From the NCBI GenBank assembly GCA_030433115.1, contig JAUILH010000008.1, forward strand, positions 1-60,291: a stretch of DNA of 60,291 bases, written 5' to 3'. The notes beneath the pieces were generated by a model that was not told where the DNA came from, did not search any database, and saw only the letters and a program-made list of their open reading frames with translations. The position numbers and the translations under genes were made by a program. Source of the stretch: Bacteroidia bacterium. GTDB lineage: Bacteria; Bacteroidota; Bacteroidia; Flavobacteriales_D; JAUILH01. Of the stretch, positions 8,701 to 16,955 are shown one piece after another; position 1 is the stretch's first letter, and every line of letters starts with the position of its first letter.

Positions 8701-9147
8701 AAATACAATCTGGCAGACTATGTATCCGGTAGAAATTACGATATCAACTATCAATCTTATCTGCTTAGACTGGCCTTTCAACCCAATACAGCGTTTAGAA
8801 TAGCATTGGAAGGCACTTACGAGACCAAACTCAACGTATTTGGTTCAGATAGAGAAGCGGCAGATATTGTGAATGGCGGCATAGATTTCAGGTACAACGT
8901 AATTGACAAGGGAAGTGTGTCTGGCAAATTCAACCTCATTTACAACGACTACACAGGAGAGGATAATACCACCATTTCATACGAAATGCTTGACGGATTA
9001 AAAACTGGGCAAAATATGACCTGGAATGTTCTTTACCAAAGAAGTTTGGGTAAAAACATGCAGCTCAACCTGAATTATACGGGCAGAAAGTCTCCCGACA
9101 CGCCAACAGTGCATACCGGAGGCGTACAGGTGAGGGCATTGTTCTAA
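5701..9147 (+). CDS. Large outer-membrane/surface protein with SprA-like N-terminal segment
   Basis: This 1148-residue protein starts at a GTG (an in-frame stop lies just upstream), with a signal peptide ending around GFAQ. Residues about 130-230 contain GSISRGVNFGNRQNLSVNSN, QMSGKIAPGVSVLASVTDDN and GNTQQLQDFDQVYIKV. That pattern also occurs in the Bacteroidota gliding/T9SS protein SprA and a family of related barrels. The C-terminal two thirds is made of alternating beta-strands with many aromatic residues, as in an outer-membrane barrel, and ends in RALF. A calcium-site-like DYNEDGIKDLNEFEI occurs near residue 830. Function is not known; an outer-membrane channel or surface assembly role is inferred. 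Its stop overlaps the stop of the convergent gene by 4 bp. Confidence 0.8.
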   Translation: MNCRWYISLACCLVILLGVSNKGFAQQKLRHKKLTINTDSVKIDSLIIVPESFQIMGLEATAYQIDYSKSVFIRNSKDLEGTYIVTYRVFPAELSQTYFNKDTSIYFKAGNAQDNPFRYVAEQDLSNNIFGNGLNKTGSISRGVNFGNRQNLSVNSNLNLQMSGKIAPGVSVLASVTDDNIPIQPQGNTQQLQDFDQVYIKVFNDDTWELTAGDFWLYKPKGYFMDYKKRAQGGSFAGKIKLNAEDGGPILKTQASGAISKGKFARNQIQGIEGNQGPYRLNGANNEPFIIVLSGTERVFIDGKLLTRGQENDYVIDYNTSEITFTPKNMITKDRRIIVEFQYSDQNYARSLFQVANQFDSKKWSAWLNVYSEQDAKNQPLQIQLNDDQKQVLADVRDNISQAFASSVDTAEFSDDRLLYEMRDTIAGSGTYSILVFSVNEDSSLYKASFSDVGDNNGNYVLDDITAIGRTYRWVEPVGGQPQGDHEPVILLPAPNKRQMVTAGTEYRYGKNNRIGIEGAMSNDDVNTFSNLDRADNIGTALKAYWESTMTLNKKSTLTLGTEAEYQQSTFKSIERFRAVEFSRNWNVQNTNLETDQWLGNANIGFNRQGLGTVGYQFNTFLAGSAYQGYKNDLRVNLGKRDWGARVNGSYLISNGEENTDFIRHKALLFKTLKFIRLSYQDEHEYNIRLAQNTKSGYQFYDGKFAIGTGDSTKNKFEVYVRQRLDKKVNQLGTLSKSAIAQHYGGSANFMKSRTNQLKLNVAYRELRILDTALITAQPENTLLGRLEHKLKLFKGAISTSTFYEIGSGLELKREFVYVEVQPGQGTHTWIDYNEDGIKDLNEFEIAAFNDQASYIRIFSPTNEYVKTFSNQFSQSVFLKPKQIWRKESGIKGLLSRFSNQFVFRTNRKTSSALLEDLYNPFKSAVADTNLISVTSSLRNTVYFNRTNQKFGMDYSYQQTDGKSLLTSGFDTRSQAFHQVRTRWNLNRKYTFQSDLELGNKYNLADYVSGRNYDINYQSYLLRLAFQPNTAFRIALEGTYETKLNVFGSDREAADIVNGGIDFRYNVIDKGSVSGKFNLIYNDYTGEDNTTISYEMLDGLKTGQNMTWNVLYQRSLGKNMQLNLNYTGRKSPDTPTVHTGGVQVRALF

Positions 9148-9656
9148 TTTTTTACGGAAAGATTCTTGTGAACAAATTCCATTTTAAAATCATGCAAATC
9201 TGGATGGTCTTCGAACGAACTGTAAAGAGAAATTTGATTTTTGTCTAAGTCGAGGGTGCCGAAAAAGAACTCCTTTAATGTATGGTATCTCCAGGAGTTC
9301 CAAATAGACCAGGTTGTATTCTCCGGACTAAGTGTGATTAAAGAATTCTTGTTATCAGTTTCCACGATAATGATGCTTGAAAACGAGCAATCTTTGCATC
9401 TGCAAGTCAAAGTCTTGATCTCAATCTCGCAGTACGACTTCACTCCAGGTTCAAAACTATACTGAATTTTGGAGGTTGAATCCTGGATGACTAAAAGAGA
9501 ATTTTCATGAAAGGAAATGATGGTGTCCGTATCACATGTCAAAACATTCTCTGGAATAACAACGCCATCAATCACGCCGGGAGGCAAGCTGTCTTTTTGC
9601 CCGAGAGCTAACTGGCTCAGCACTAAAAATAAGACCAATGCCAGTGACCATTTCAT
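9144..9656 (-). CDS. Secreted hypothetical protein, 170 aa
   Basis: I do not recognise this protein. A signal peptide (about residues 1-19, ending ALGQ) is followed by a beta-rich body with a cluster of cysteines (YCEIEIKTLTCRCKDCSF). It should be periplasmic or secreted. Its ATG directly follows the stop of the upstream minus-strand gene at 9657, so the two are very likely cotranscribed and translationally coupled. Confidence 0.7.
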   Translation of the reverse strand: MKWSLALVLFLVLSQLALGQKDSLPPGVIDGVVIPENVLTCDTDTIISFHENSLLVIQDSTSKIQYSFEPGVKSYCEIEIKTLTCRCKDCSFSSIIIVETDNKNSLITLSPENTTWSIWNSWRYHTLKEFFFGTLDLDKNQISLYSSFEDHPDLHDFKMEFVHKNLSVKN

Positions 9657-10664
9657 CTACTTCAAGTCAAATGTAGAGTTTCCGATTTTATGACCGTCCG
9701 CCCACACTTCAACTTTATACGTTCCTTTATCAACATCTTTACCAAAAATGTAGTAGATACATAGACTGATATCTGCATTTTGGTAATCAATGTCTCGCTT
9801 GTCCGAGTATTGAACCTCATTTCTACCAGCATCTTTGAAACTTCTGCCATCACTCATCACCTTACCTGATGGATCTATGACTCTGAGGTAGATGGATTTA
9901 GTGCCAGGTTTGGCTATGGCGTTTTCCACTATTTTGAAACAGGCTTTTACCCTGTCAGCCCTTTTAGCCCTGTCGGTAGGTCGCTCATCTCCATTACTCT
10001 TGAGACGGTAACCTTGCGCATTGATCTCTGCTGCTTTTAATACCTTCCCGGCAGAAATGATCTTGTCTTGCTGAGAGGTTTTCACTTCATACTGATCAAT
10101 GGTCTCAACCGCTTCATTCAATTTACTTTCCACATTGCCCAGTCGTTCGCTCAAAGCTTTGTTCTGTGTGGTCAGTGAGTCAATTCTATGGACATAGGTT
10201 TTCAGCACACCTCTCAACACCTCTAGTTCTTTGGTTTTCTTGGTTAACTCATACGCCGTCCACTTACCACGTTTCACCTGGTCCTCTAATTCCAAAATCT
10301 GAGCCCTCTTAGCTTCAAGAGAATCCATGAGGTCTGTATTCTTGTTGTCCAGTTCAGAGTTAATTGAAATGATAGTGTCATAGTCCGTCAATAAGGCTTG
10401 CAGGTCTCCTAGAAAGTCTTCAGGAGAAGTTCCCAACTCTCCAATGGCGAAATCCAACTCAGACCTGTAGCGATTGCTATCAGCACTTAACTTCTTGTTG
10501 TCTTCAGAACATTTTTCCAGTTGTTTGCGGTTTTCGTTCATTTGATAGTACAACAAACCCATACCAACCAGCAATAGAATGATGATGACCACGTAGATGG
10601 GATCTCTGGGTTTATTCTTCTTTGGAGGAACTACCGGAGCGACTGGGGGTGTATTTTCTGCCAT
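9657..10664 (-). CDS. Membrane-anchored coiled-coil protein, 335 aa
   Basis: A short Pro-rich cytoplasmic N-terminus (residues 1-22) is followed by one transmembrane helix (about 23-43, YVVIIILLLVGMGLLYY), a long coiled coil (about 45-195) and a C-terminal beta domain (about 210-335; YLRVIDPSGKVM, KVEVWADGHKIG). Proteins of this build are common in Bacteroidota and are often annotated only as hypothetical or by weak coiled-coil similarity. The C-terminal domain would lie in the periplasm. The downstream secreted gene starts on the next base, so the two are one operon. No reaction can be assigned. Confidence 0.75.
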   Translation of the reverse strand: MAENTPPVAPVVPPKKNKPRDPIYVVIIILLLVGMGLLYYQMNENRKQLEKCSEDNKKLSADSNRYRSELDFAIGELGTSPEDFLGDLQALLTDYDTIISINSELDNKNTDLMDSLEAKRAQILELEDQVKRGKWTAYELTKKTKELEVLRGVLKTYVHRIDSLTTQNKALSERLGNVESKLNEAVETIDQYEVKTSQQDKIISAGKVLKAAEINAQGYRLKSNGDERPTDRAKRADRVKACFKIVENAIAKPGTKSIYLRVIDPSGKVMSDGRSFKDAGRNEVQYSDKRDIDYQNADISLCIYYIFGKDVDKGTYKVEVWADGHKIGNSTFDLK

Positions 10665-10757
10665 TGTTTTGGGTTTGAATGCTCAAAGTTAAATCAAAAT
10701 ATTTACCGTAACTTTCGCTAACGCCTAATGTTTCAACATTAAAAATTGAAATAAATT

Positions 10758-11432
10758 ATGTTATCCGATTTTTTTGCGCTCTTTTATCCGAACCTCTGTG
10801 CGGCTTGTGATAAAACCTTGCTCAAATCTGAAGTGGCTATTTGTATGGAATGTCGGTATGCTTTTCCCTACATAAAGGACGCGCAGTTACAGGACAATGC
10901 TCTGGCGAAAAAATTCTGGGGAAGAGTTCCTCTGGAACACGCAACTTCACTGATTGAATTTCAAAAAGAACATGCCATTCAAAAGGTGCTGCATAGCATC
11001 AAATACCACTCTAACAAACCCGCTGCTATTGAGTTAGGAAAAATGCTGGCCGAGTCTATTATAAAGGGTGGTCACAATTTCGATTTGCTGGTTCCGGTTC
11101 CTTTACACCCCAGAAGACAGAAGGAACGTGGTTATAATCAGTCTGAGCTTATCGCTGAAGGTATGCAAGAAATCATGAAAATTCCGCTTGACAACAAATT
11201 GCTCAGCAGAAACTCATATTCATCTTCACAAACCGGAAAAGGCAGGATGGAACGGTGGGACAATATGGAAACCATATTTTCAATGAGTCATCCGGCATCC
11301 TGTCAAGGACAAGCCATCCTATTGGTTGATGATGTTTTAACAACAGGCTCCACAATTGAAGCCTGTGCACACACCTTGCTCAAGGGCCCCGCTAAAAGCG
11401 TGAGCGCAGCTACCGTCGCGGCTGTCCTATAA
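10758..11432 (+). CDS. comF: ComF family phosphoribosyltransferase-like protein
   Basis: The N-terminus has a zinc-finger-like pair of CxxC motifs (Cys14, 17, 29, 32; LCAACDKT and ICMECRYA). The body is a type I PRTase fold with the PRPP-binding loop VDDVLTTGST at residues 190-199. PVPLHPRRQKERGYNQSE near 113-130 is the conserved ComF segment. The length of 224 residues is normal. ComF proteins act in DNA uptake in naturally competent bacteria, but many non-competent species have them, so the role here is unproven. It is a stand-alone gene, divergent from the coiled-coil protein. Confidence 0.93.
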   Translation: MLSDFFALFYPNLCAACDKTLLKSEVAICMECRYAFPYIKDAQLQDNALAKKFWGRVPLEHATSLIEFQKEHAIQKVLHSIKYHSNKPAAIELGKMLAESIIKGGHNFDLLVPVPLHPRRQKERGYNQSELIAEGMQEIMKIPLDNKLLSRNSYSSSQTGKGRMERWDNMETIFSMSHPASCQGQAILLVDDVLTTGSTIEACAHTLLKGPAKSVSAATVAAVL

Positions 11433-11506
11433 TGCACTTAAAATATTCCTACAAGCTATGCTTTCTCGCAAATAGGACGTAATTTTGGTCACATAATCAA
11501 AGGCTT

Positions 11507-14416
11507 ATGAAAACGTTACTGTTATTGGGATTTATTCTATATGCTTTTTTGGGCTTGGCACAAACGCCTCCACAAGGAATCAATTATCAAGCGGTGGCGC
11601 ATGATGCCAGCGGCTCTCCGTTAGCTGCCCAAAACATTGATGTTAGGATTGGGATTCTCTCCACAAGTTCTACAGGAACTCTTGAGTGGGAAGAAGTTCA
11701 TAGTGTTACAACCAACGACTATGGTTTATTCGATTTAGTTATTGGAACGGGAACAAGCACTGGATCGGGAGGTCAGACTGCATTTGCCAATATTTCGTGG
11801 GCCACCGCTCCTCACTTCTTAAAAGTTGAAGTTGATCCTGGCTCCGGATATGAGACTATGGGAACCATGCAGTTCATGTCCGTTCCCTACGCCCTGCACG
11901 CTTCTACAGTTACCAATGATGCTGTAGATGACGCGGATGCAGATGCAAGCAATGAGTTGATTACTGGGGGGACACTCAACGGAACAGATTTAGAGATCAC
12001 TGATGCGGGCGGCACTACCACAATAGATTTATCAAGTTTATCCGGAGGAGGGTCTTCTCCGTGGACAGTTAATGGAAACGATATCTCCAATAATAATACG
12101 GGCAATATTGGTATTGGTACAAACACACCAACGCTTGGAAAAATTCAAATCGAAACCGTTGCAGGTAATGAGATTTTCTTCAGCTCGGGAGGCAGCAATG
12201 CAGAAGTTATTTCAAACGTACAAATGATGCTAGGCACAAACAATGGTAGCGTGCTTGATTTACAGACCAATGGACTGTCCAGAATGAGAATTGATGGTGC
12301 AGGTAATATTGGAATTGGCAATGCGACTCCGGATGCGACTTTAGATCTTGTAGGAACATTTCAATATGATGATGGCAACCAGCAAGCAGGATATGTTTTG
12401 ACCTCTGATGCAAATGGAAATGCGACCTGGCAAAACGTTTCTGGTGATGGCTGGGGAACGGATGTGGTCAATTCTGATGCGACCCTATCTGGCGATGGCA
12501 CTGCCGGCACTCCATTAACTGTGGTTGGTGATTTAACCGATGACCAGGACATTACCTACGTGCCAGGAACCCAGTCTTTGAGTATTGACAATGGCAGCAC
12601 TGTCACACTTGATGTGGATGATGCGGATGCAGATGCAACAAACGAACTCATCACTGGTGGTTCTTTAAGTGGTACCAACCTTGAGATTTTTGATGCGGGA
12701 GGCACTACCACCATAGATGTGTCTGCTCTGGCAACCAGCGACACTTTACCTATCATCAAAAATGCGAACTTTTCTTACGTGAGTGCAATCAGTAATACTC
12801 AAATAGAAATGGGATTTACCGGTAATCCTTACTTCATTTTAAATGATGAAAACAGAATGACACTTTCTCAAAATTCCAATTTTTTCATTGGTGCCAGTCC
12901 GGGTGGAACAGCCATTTCATCGGGTATAGAAAATTTTGGATTTGGCACAGGAGCATTGGCCTCTGCTACAACGGCAAGTTGGAACGTAGGAGTTGGAACA
13001 AATGCCCTGCAGGCCTTACAAACCGGCGAGGAAAATATAGCCATGTCTCGAGATGCCTTAAGAAATGTAACTAACGGATTCGACAACGTAGCTATTGGTT
13101 CAAGGACCCTTGAATTACTCACGAACGGAAATACCAATATTGCCATTGGACGAAACGCTGGATTTTACATCACCAGTGGATCTCAAAATGTACTCATCGG
13201 CTACAATGCAGGATCTACAGGCGTTAATGCGGCTCAAACGGGAAATATTAAAATCGGTGCCGGTGCCGGTGCAAACGACACTGGGAATAACAAACTTTAT
13301 ATCGACAATCAGGGTGTCACCGCTCCTCTGATTTATGGTAACCTGGCAAGCGATTCTTTAAAGATTTTTGGCTCGCTGTCTGTGGGTGAAGAATATACTT
13401 TCCCTTTGACCGATGGCAATTCAGGAGAAGTTATGTCTACAGATGGTAATGGGCAATTAAGTTGGGGAGCAGCCGGAGATTCTGACTGGAATACAGGAAC
13501 CGGAATTATCTACAATACCACCGACAATGTTGGTATCGGCGCCATCATTCCAAATGCGCACCTGGAAGTATATGGGAGTGAAACCGTAACCAGTATTTTC
13601 GGTTATAACTCTTCACCGGCTACGACTATAAATATTCATAATGATGATCAAACGGTTGGTAACTACACCTCATTGTCTTTTTCCACAGCAGCCTCCAACT
13701 CTAGTGTCTACAACTCTGCCAGAATCATGTCTATTAATGGCAACCATACAGCAGGCAGTTTAGATGGGTCATTGATTTTTATGACCAGGGAACCTGCCAA
13801 CATTACTGAAGCCATGAGAATAACTGGGAACAACCAAATTGGAATAGGAACTACTAACCCATCAGCAAGGCTGGATGTTGTAGGTACTTTTCAGTTAGAA
13901 GACGGTACGCAAGGGGCTGGAAGGGTCCTGATCTCTGATGCCAACGGAAATGCAGCATGGAAACCAAATCAGGTTGCTTTTCATGTTGGAAGTGGTGGCA
14001 ACAACAATAACGGCAATTTACAGTCACTAGGTGTAAGCGTTACTGAGACCTTAGACTTTGATGCCTCAGCTGTGCTTCCTCATCACCTGAACCCAGGTAC
14101 TGTCTACAACACTACCACGGATCATTTTGTGGCACCGACTTCTGGCGTTTACTTTTTAAGTGCTTCAGTAAGTTTGGCTGGTGCGGGATCGAATTACATC
14201 ACCTTAAACATGATGCACAGTGCCGGAACTTCAATAGATAGTCAAGAGGGATTCTTTAACACCATTCACTCCAATAGAATCACGCGAACTTTGACTTCCA
14301 CGGTTCACTTAAACGCGGGCGATGAAGTTTGGATTGAATACTACAACACTACGGGAGGAGCCTCTTTCTACAGAGAGAACAGTACATTTAGTGGTCACTT
14401 AGTTTACGCCGATTAA
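11507..14416 (+). CDS. Secreted fibre-like protein with C1q-like C-terminal domain
   Basis: This 969-residue protein has a signal peptide ending GLAQ and an N-terminal domain (QGINYQAVAHDASG...FMSVPYALHA, to about residue 130) that often starts Bacteroidota fibre-like exoproteins. A near-duplicate module beginning DDADADA occurs twice (coded near 11930-12040 and 12615-12725). GNIGIGT-type motifs and a repeated strip of NVAIGSRTL, NIAIGRNAG and NVLIGYNAG follow; these are left-handed-helix head repeats like those of YadA heads and phage fibres. The last 140 residues (VAFHVGSGG to FSGHLVYAD) look like a C1q/TNF-like jelly roll, which normally trimerises. No T9SS tail is visible. The next gene starts 1 bp later and carries a CHU_C domain. 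A trimeric surface fibre is the likely form. Confidence 0.8.
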   Translation: MKTLLLLGFILYAFLGLAQTPPQGINYQAVAHDASGSPLAAQNIDVRIGILSTSSTGTLEWEEVHSVTTNDYGLFDLVIGTGTSTGSGGQTAFANISWATAPHFLKVEVDPGSGYETMGTMQFMSVPYALHASTVTNDAVDDADADASNELITGGTLNGTDLEITDAGGTTTIDLSSLSGGGSSPWTVNGNDISNNNTGNIGIGTNTPTLGKIQIETVAGNEIFFSSGGSNAEVISNVQMMLGTNNGSVLDLQTNGLSRMRIDGAGNIGIGNATPDATLDLVGTFQYDDGNQQAGYVLTSDANGNATWQNVSGDGWGTDVVNSDATLSGDGTAGTPLTVVGDLTDDQDITYVPGTQSLSIDNGSTVTLDVDDADADATNELITGGSLSGTNLEIFDAGGTTTIDVSALATSDTLPIIKNANFSYVSAISNTQIEMGFTGNPYFILNDENRMTLSQNSNFFIGASPGGTAISSGIENFGFGTGALASATTASWNVGVGTNALQALQTGEENIAMSRDALRNVTNGFDNVAIGSRTLELLTNGNTNIAIGRNAGFYITSGSQNVLIGYNAGSTGVNAAQTGNIKIGAGAGANDTGNNKLYIDNQGVTAPLIYGNLASDSLKIFGSLSVGEEYTFPLTDGNSGEVMSTDGNGQLSWGAAGDSDWNTGTGIIYNTTDNVGIGAIIPNAHLEVYGSETVTSIFGYNSSPATTINIHNDDQTVGNYTSLSFSTAASNSSVYNSARIMSINGNHTAGSLDGSLIFMTREPANITEAMRITGNNQIGIGTTNPSARLDVVGTFQLEDGTQGAGRVLISDANGNAAWKPNQVAFHVGSGGNNNNGNLQSLGVSVTETLDFDASAVLPHHLNPGTVYNTTTDHFVAPTSGVYFLSASVSLAGAGSNYITLNMMHSAGTSIDSQEGFFNTIHSNRITRTLTSTVHLNAGDEVWIEYYNTTGGASFYRENSTFSGHLVYAD

Positions 14417-14417
14417 C

Positions 14418-14921
14418 ATGAAAGCTTTACTCATCATAAGTATTCTGTTCGTCTCGTTGAAGGCTCAATCTCAGGTAACACTCTCAAGACAGGTTATTGG
14501 GGCGACTGGCACTTCTCACTCCACAAGTTTTGGCACGTTAAGTCATACGGTTGGAGAAGCTGTAGTGAGTAGCGAGACCAGCACTTCTTACACACTTAAC
14601 CAAGGGTTTCAACAACCTGTGTATTCCATTGGTGCAAGCCCGATTAACTTTAATGTAGTGAATGCCTTTAGTCCGAATGGCGACGGCGTCAATGACATCT
14701 GGTTTATTCAGGGCATTTCAGCCTATGGCAGCAATGTAGTTACCATCTACAACCGTTGGGGAGATGAAATTCAGAGCTTTCAGGACTATAACAATACAGA
14801 TGTTTCCTGGGATGGCAACAATAAAAACGGCAGTCCTGTAACCAGTGGTACATATTTCTACGTTATAGAGTTTCCGGATGAAAATCAGCAGATATCCGGA
14901 TGGCTTCAAATTACCAAATAG
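14418..14921 (+). CDS. Small secreted protein with CHU_C (type B, gliding-associated) C-terminal domain
   Basis: This 167-residue protein has a signal peptide ending AQSQ, a short domain TLSRQVIGATG...HTVGEAVVSSE, and a C-terminal domain of about 85 residues with the type B signature (NAFSPNGDGVNDIW, VTIYNRWGDEI, WDGNNKNGSPVTSGTYFYVI, ending GWLQITK). It is almost wholly sorting domain. The family is exported by the type IX system, and type B proteins often act as surface anchors or need SprF-like helpers. It starts 1 bp after the stop of the C1q-ended fibre gene, so the two are coupled, and it could be that protein's anchor (inference). Confidence 0.88.
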   Translation: MKALLIISILFVSLKAQSQVTLSRQVIGATGTSHSTSFGTLSHTVGEAVVSSETSTSYTLNQGFQQPVYSIGASPINFNVVNAFSPNGDGVNDIWFIQGISAYGSNVVTIYNRWGDEIQSFQDYNNTDVSWDGNNKNGSPVTSGTYFYVIEFPDENQQISGWLQITK

Positions 14922-14928
14922 CCCCAAC

Positions 14929-15414
14929 ATGGCAGAAGACTTAATCATTGATAAACAACTAGACAGGGAAAGCGCCTATCAACAACTCCTTCCACAGATC
15001 AAGGCACTTTTAGACGGCGAAACTGATTTAATTGCCAATTGTGCCAATGCCGTAGCTGCACTTAAAGAGACCTTTGATTTCTTTTGGGTAGGTGTTTATT
15101 TTCTCAAAGAGAATCAGTTGGTGCTTGGTCCATTCCAAGGTCCTATTGCCTGTACGAGAATTGACTTTGGCAAAGGGGTTTGTGGCAAAGTTTGGGAGCA
15201 AAACCGAACACTCATAGTAGAAGATGTTGAACAGTTTCCAGGACATATTGCATGCAGTGCCCTGTCAAAATCGGAAATCGTCTTACCTGGTCGGAATAAG
15301 TCCGGTGATGTGGCTTTCGTTCTGGATATAGACAGTGACCGCCTGGCAGATTTTAATGAAACCGACGAGCAATATTTATCTCAGATTGTCGCTCTACTAG
15401 AAAAATCGCTTTGA
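14929..15414 (+). CDS. msrC: Free methionine-(R)-sulfoxide reductase (GAF-fold fRMsr)
   Basis: This 161-residue single GAF domain reduces free Met-R-sulfoxide with thioredoxin. The three family cysteines are all present: Cys75 (GPIACTRI), Cys85 (GKGVCGKVW) and Cys109 (GHIACSALSKSEIVLP). They have the same spacing as Cys84, 94 and 118 of the E. coli enzyme. One change from the common form is Ser after Cys109, where Asp is usual. I start at the ATG at 14929, 7 bp after the previous stop; the in-frame ATG at 14878 would overlap the CHU_C gene and add a non-family extension. The TTGA overlap at its end couples it to the next gene. Confidence 0.93.
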   Translation: MAEDLIIDKQLDRESAYQQLLPQIKALLDGETDLIANCANAVAALKETFDFFWVGVYFLKENQLVLGPFQGPIACTRIDFGKGVCGKVWEQNRTLIVEDVEQFPGHIACSALSKSEIVLPGRNKSGDVAFVLDIDSDRLADFNETDEQYLSQIVALLEKSL

Positions 15415-16955
15415 TCAGGTTTTTGTGCACCATATCATTCGTTGGGCTACTCATGGGCTGTGCCACTATTAAAGCGCCTTCAGGTGGAAAAAAAGACGCT
15501 GCAGCTCCAAAAGTTGAAGCCGTTTCGGTTCAAAATGGAACAACCAATTTTTCCGGTCAGCAAATGAGTTTCACTTTTGATGAATACATCAGTTTAAACA
15601 AACCTCAACAAAACATCCTCATCTCCCCTCCCCTCAATAAAACCCCAAATTACTTGATTAAAGGGAAAACGCTCACGGTTAAATGGGAAGATACACTGAA
15701 AGAAAATACCACCTACAATTTTTACTTTGCCAACGCCATCAAAGACCTTAATGAAGGGAATGACACATCATTCTCTTGGGTGCTCTCAACAGGACAATAT
15801 ATAGATTCACTTTCCTTAAATGCCAGAGCGCTCCATGCAGAAACAGGTGAGCCTCTGGCCAACATTTGGCTACTTGGGTATCTGGATGATGACATTGAGA
15901 ATGTGGTAAAAAAACAACCTGACTTTATCACACAAACAAAGGAATCTGGTGTTGGTACTTTTCAATTTTTGCCAGATAGGAATTTGAGAGTTTTCGCTCT
16001 GCAAGACAATAATGGCAACCTGCGTTATGATCCTGGCAGTGATCAAGTAGGATTTATAGATGAGTCTGTTGAAATTACCTCAGCTGAAGACCTGTCAATT
16101 CCGGTGTTTGGTGAAGAAGACACCATTGTTCGCATTCTTGAAAAAAAATACATTCATCCAGGTCTGATCCGTTTTGTGTTTAATCAAGACATTGATGTAG
16201 GTGCATTTTGGGGTGAACTGGAATCTCCGGGCATTCTAAATGACACGGCAGAATTAATTTTGTTAGACACAAGTGTGGTTAAAGGAAACTATAGCACCAG
16301 TTATTTTTTAGATGGTGAAGAGCAAACCGCCACTTTTTATATCAATGACAATCTCAAACCTGACACTTTTAAACCAACTTTGAAATATGGCAGTACCATG
16401 GACAGTGATGTGGATATTACCATCAGTTGTTCAAGACCAATCGATTTTGTTGACACCAGCCTCATTAAACTGATTCAGGACAGCACTGACATACCTTATA
16501 AACATACTGTAGACCCTAAAAACCCCAAGGAAGTGAGCCTCTCCGCTACTTTAAATCCGGGTAGCGTATACACACTTGTAATGGACGAAAAAGCGATTAA
16601 ATGTTTTTTTAAACTAAGCTCGGATTCTGCTGAATATGTCATCCGGACCCGTGCCTTAGATTATTACGGGATACTCAAGATTTCCGGAAACTTTGACGGA
16701 CGTATCGTTCAATTACTTAAAGATGGTAAGGTAGTGAGGGAAGTCTCCCAAGCTGAAGCTTCCTTCACTTTAGACAAACTAGTCCCTGGCAAATACCGTT
16801 TAAGAATGATTGAAGATTTAGATAACAATGGCAAATGGTCATCAGGTAAGCTCAAACAAGAACGTCAGCCAGAAAAAGTCTACTACTACCCTGAAATTAT
16901 TGACTTGCGGTCGGGCTGGGATCAAGATATTCTCTGGGATTTTAAATCAGAGTGA
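15411..16955 (+). CDS. Ig-like (Big_5) domain lipoprotein
   Basis: This 514-residue lipoprotein has signal LLMGC, with the lipid Cys followed by ATIKAPSGGKKD. Residues about 30-130 form the Big_5 Ig-like domain (VQNGTTNFSGQQMSFTFDEY, TLTVKWEDTLKENTTYNFYF). Later there are YLDDDIEN and NNGNLRYDPGSDQ, typical of a group of Bacteroidota envelope lipoproteins. The only start giving the signal peptide is TTG at 15411, which overlaps the previous stop as TTGA, so expression is probably coupled to the reductase. It is likely outer-membrane-bound. Function unknown. It overlaps the convergent omega-amidase gene by 14 bp. Confidence 0.8.
   Translation: MIRFLCTISFVGLLMGCATIKAPSGGKKDAAAPKVEAVSVQNGTTNFSGQQMSFTFDEYISLNKPQQNILISPPLNKTPNYLIKGKTLTVKWEDTLKENTTYNFYFANAIKDLNEGNDTSFSWVLSTGQYIDSLSLNARALHAETGEPLANIWLLGYLDDDIENVVKKQPDFITQTKESGVGTFQFLPDRNLRVFALQDNNGNLRYDPGSDQVGFIDESVEITSAEDLSIPVFGEEDTIVRILEKKYIHPGLIRFVFNQDIDVGAFWGELESPGILNDTAELILLDTSVVKGNYSTSYFLDGEEQTATFYINDNLKPDTFKPTLKYGSTMDSDVDITISCSRPIDFVDTSLIKLIQDSTDIPYKHTVDPKNPKEVSLSATLNPGSVYTLVMDEKAIKCFFKLSSDSAEYVIRTRALDYYGILKISGNFDGRIVQLLKDGKVVREVSQAEASFTLDKLVPGKYRLRMIEDLDNNGKWSSGKLKQERQPEKVYYYPEIIDLRSGWDQDILWDFKSE

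Noticed and set aside
14878-14928. Upstream ATG for the fRMsr gene
   Set aside because: It would overlap the CHU_C gene and add 17 residues not found in the family; the ATG at 14929 fits the normal length.
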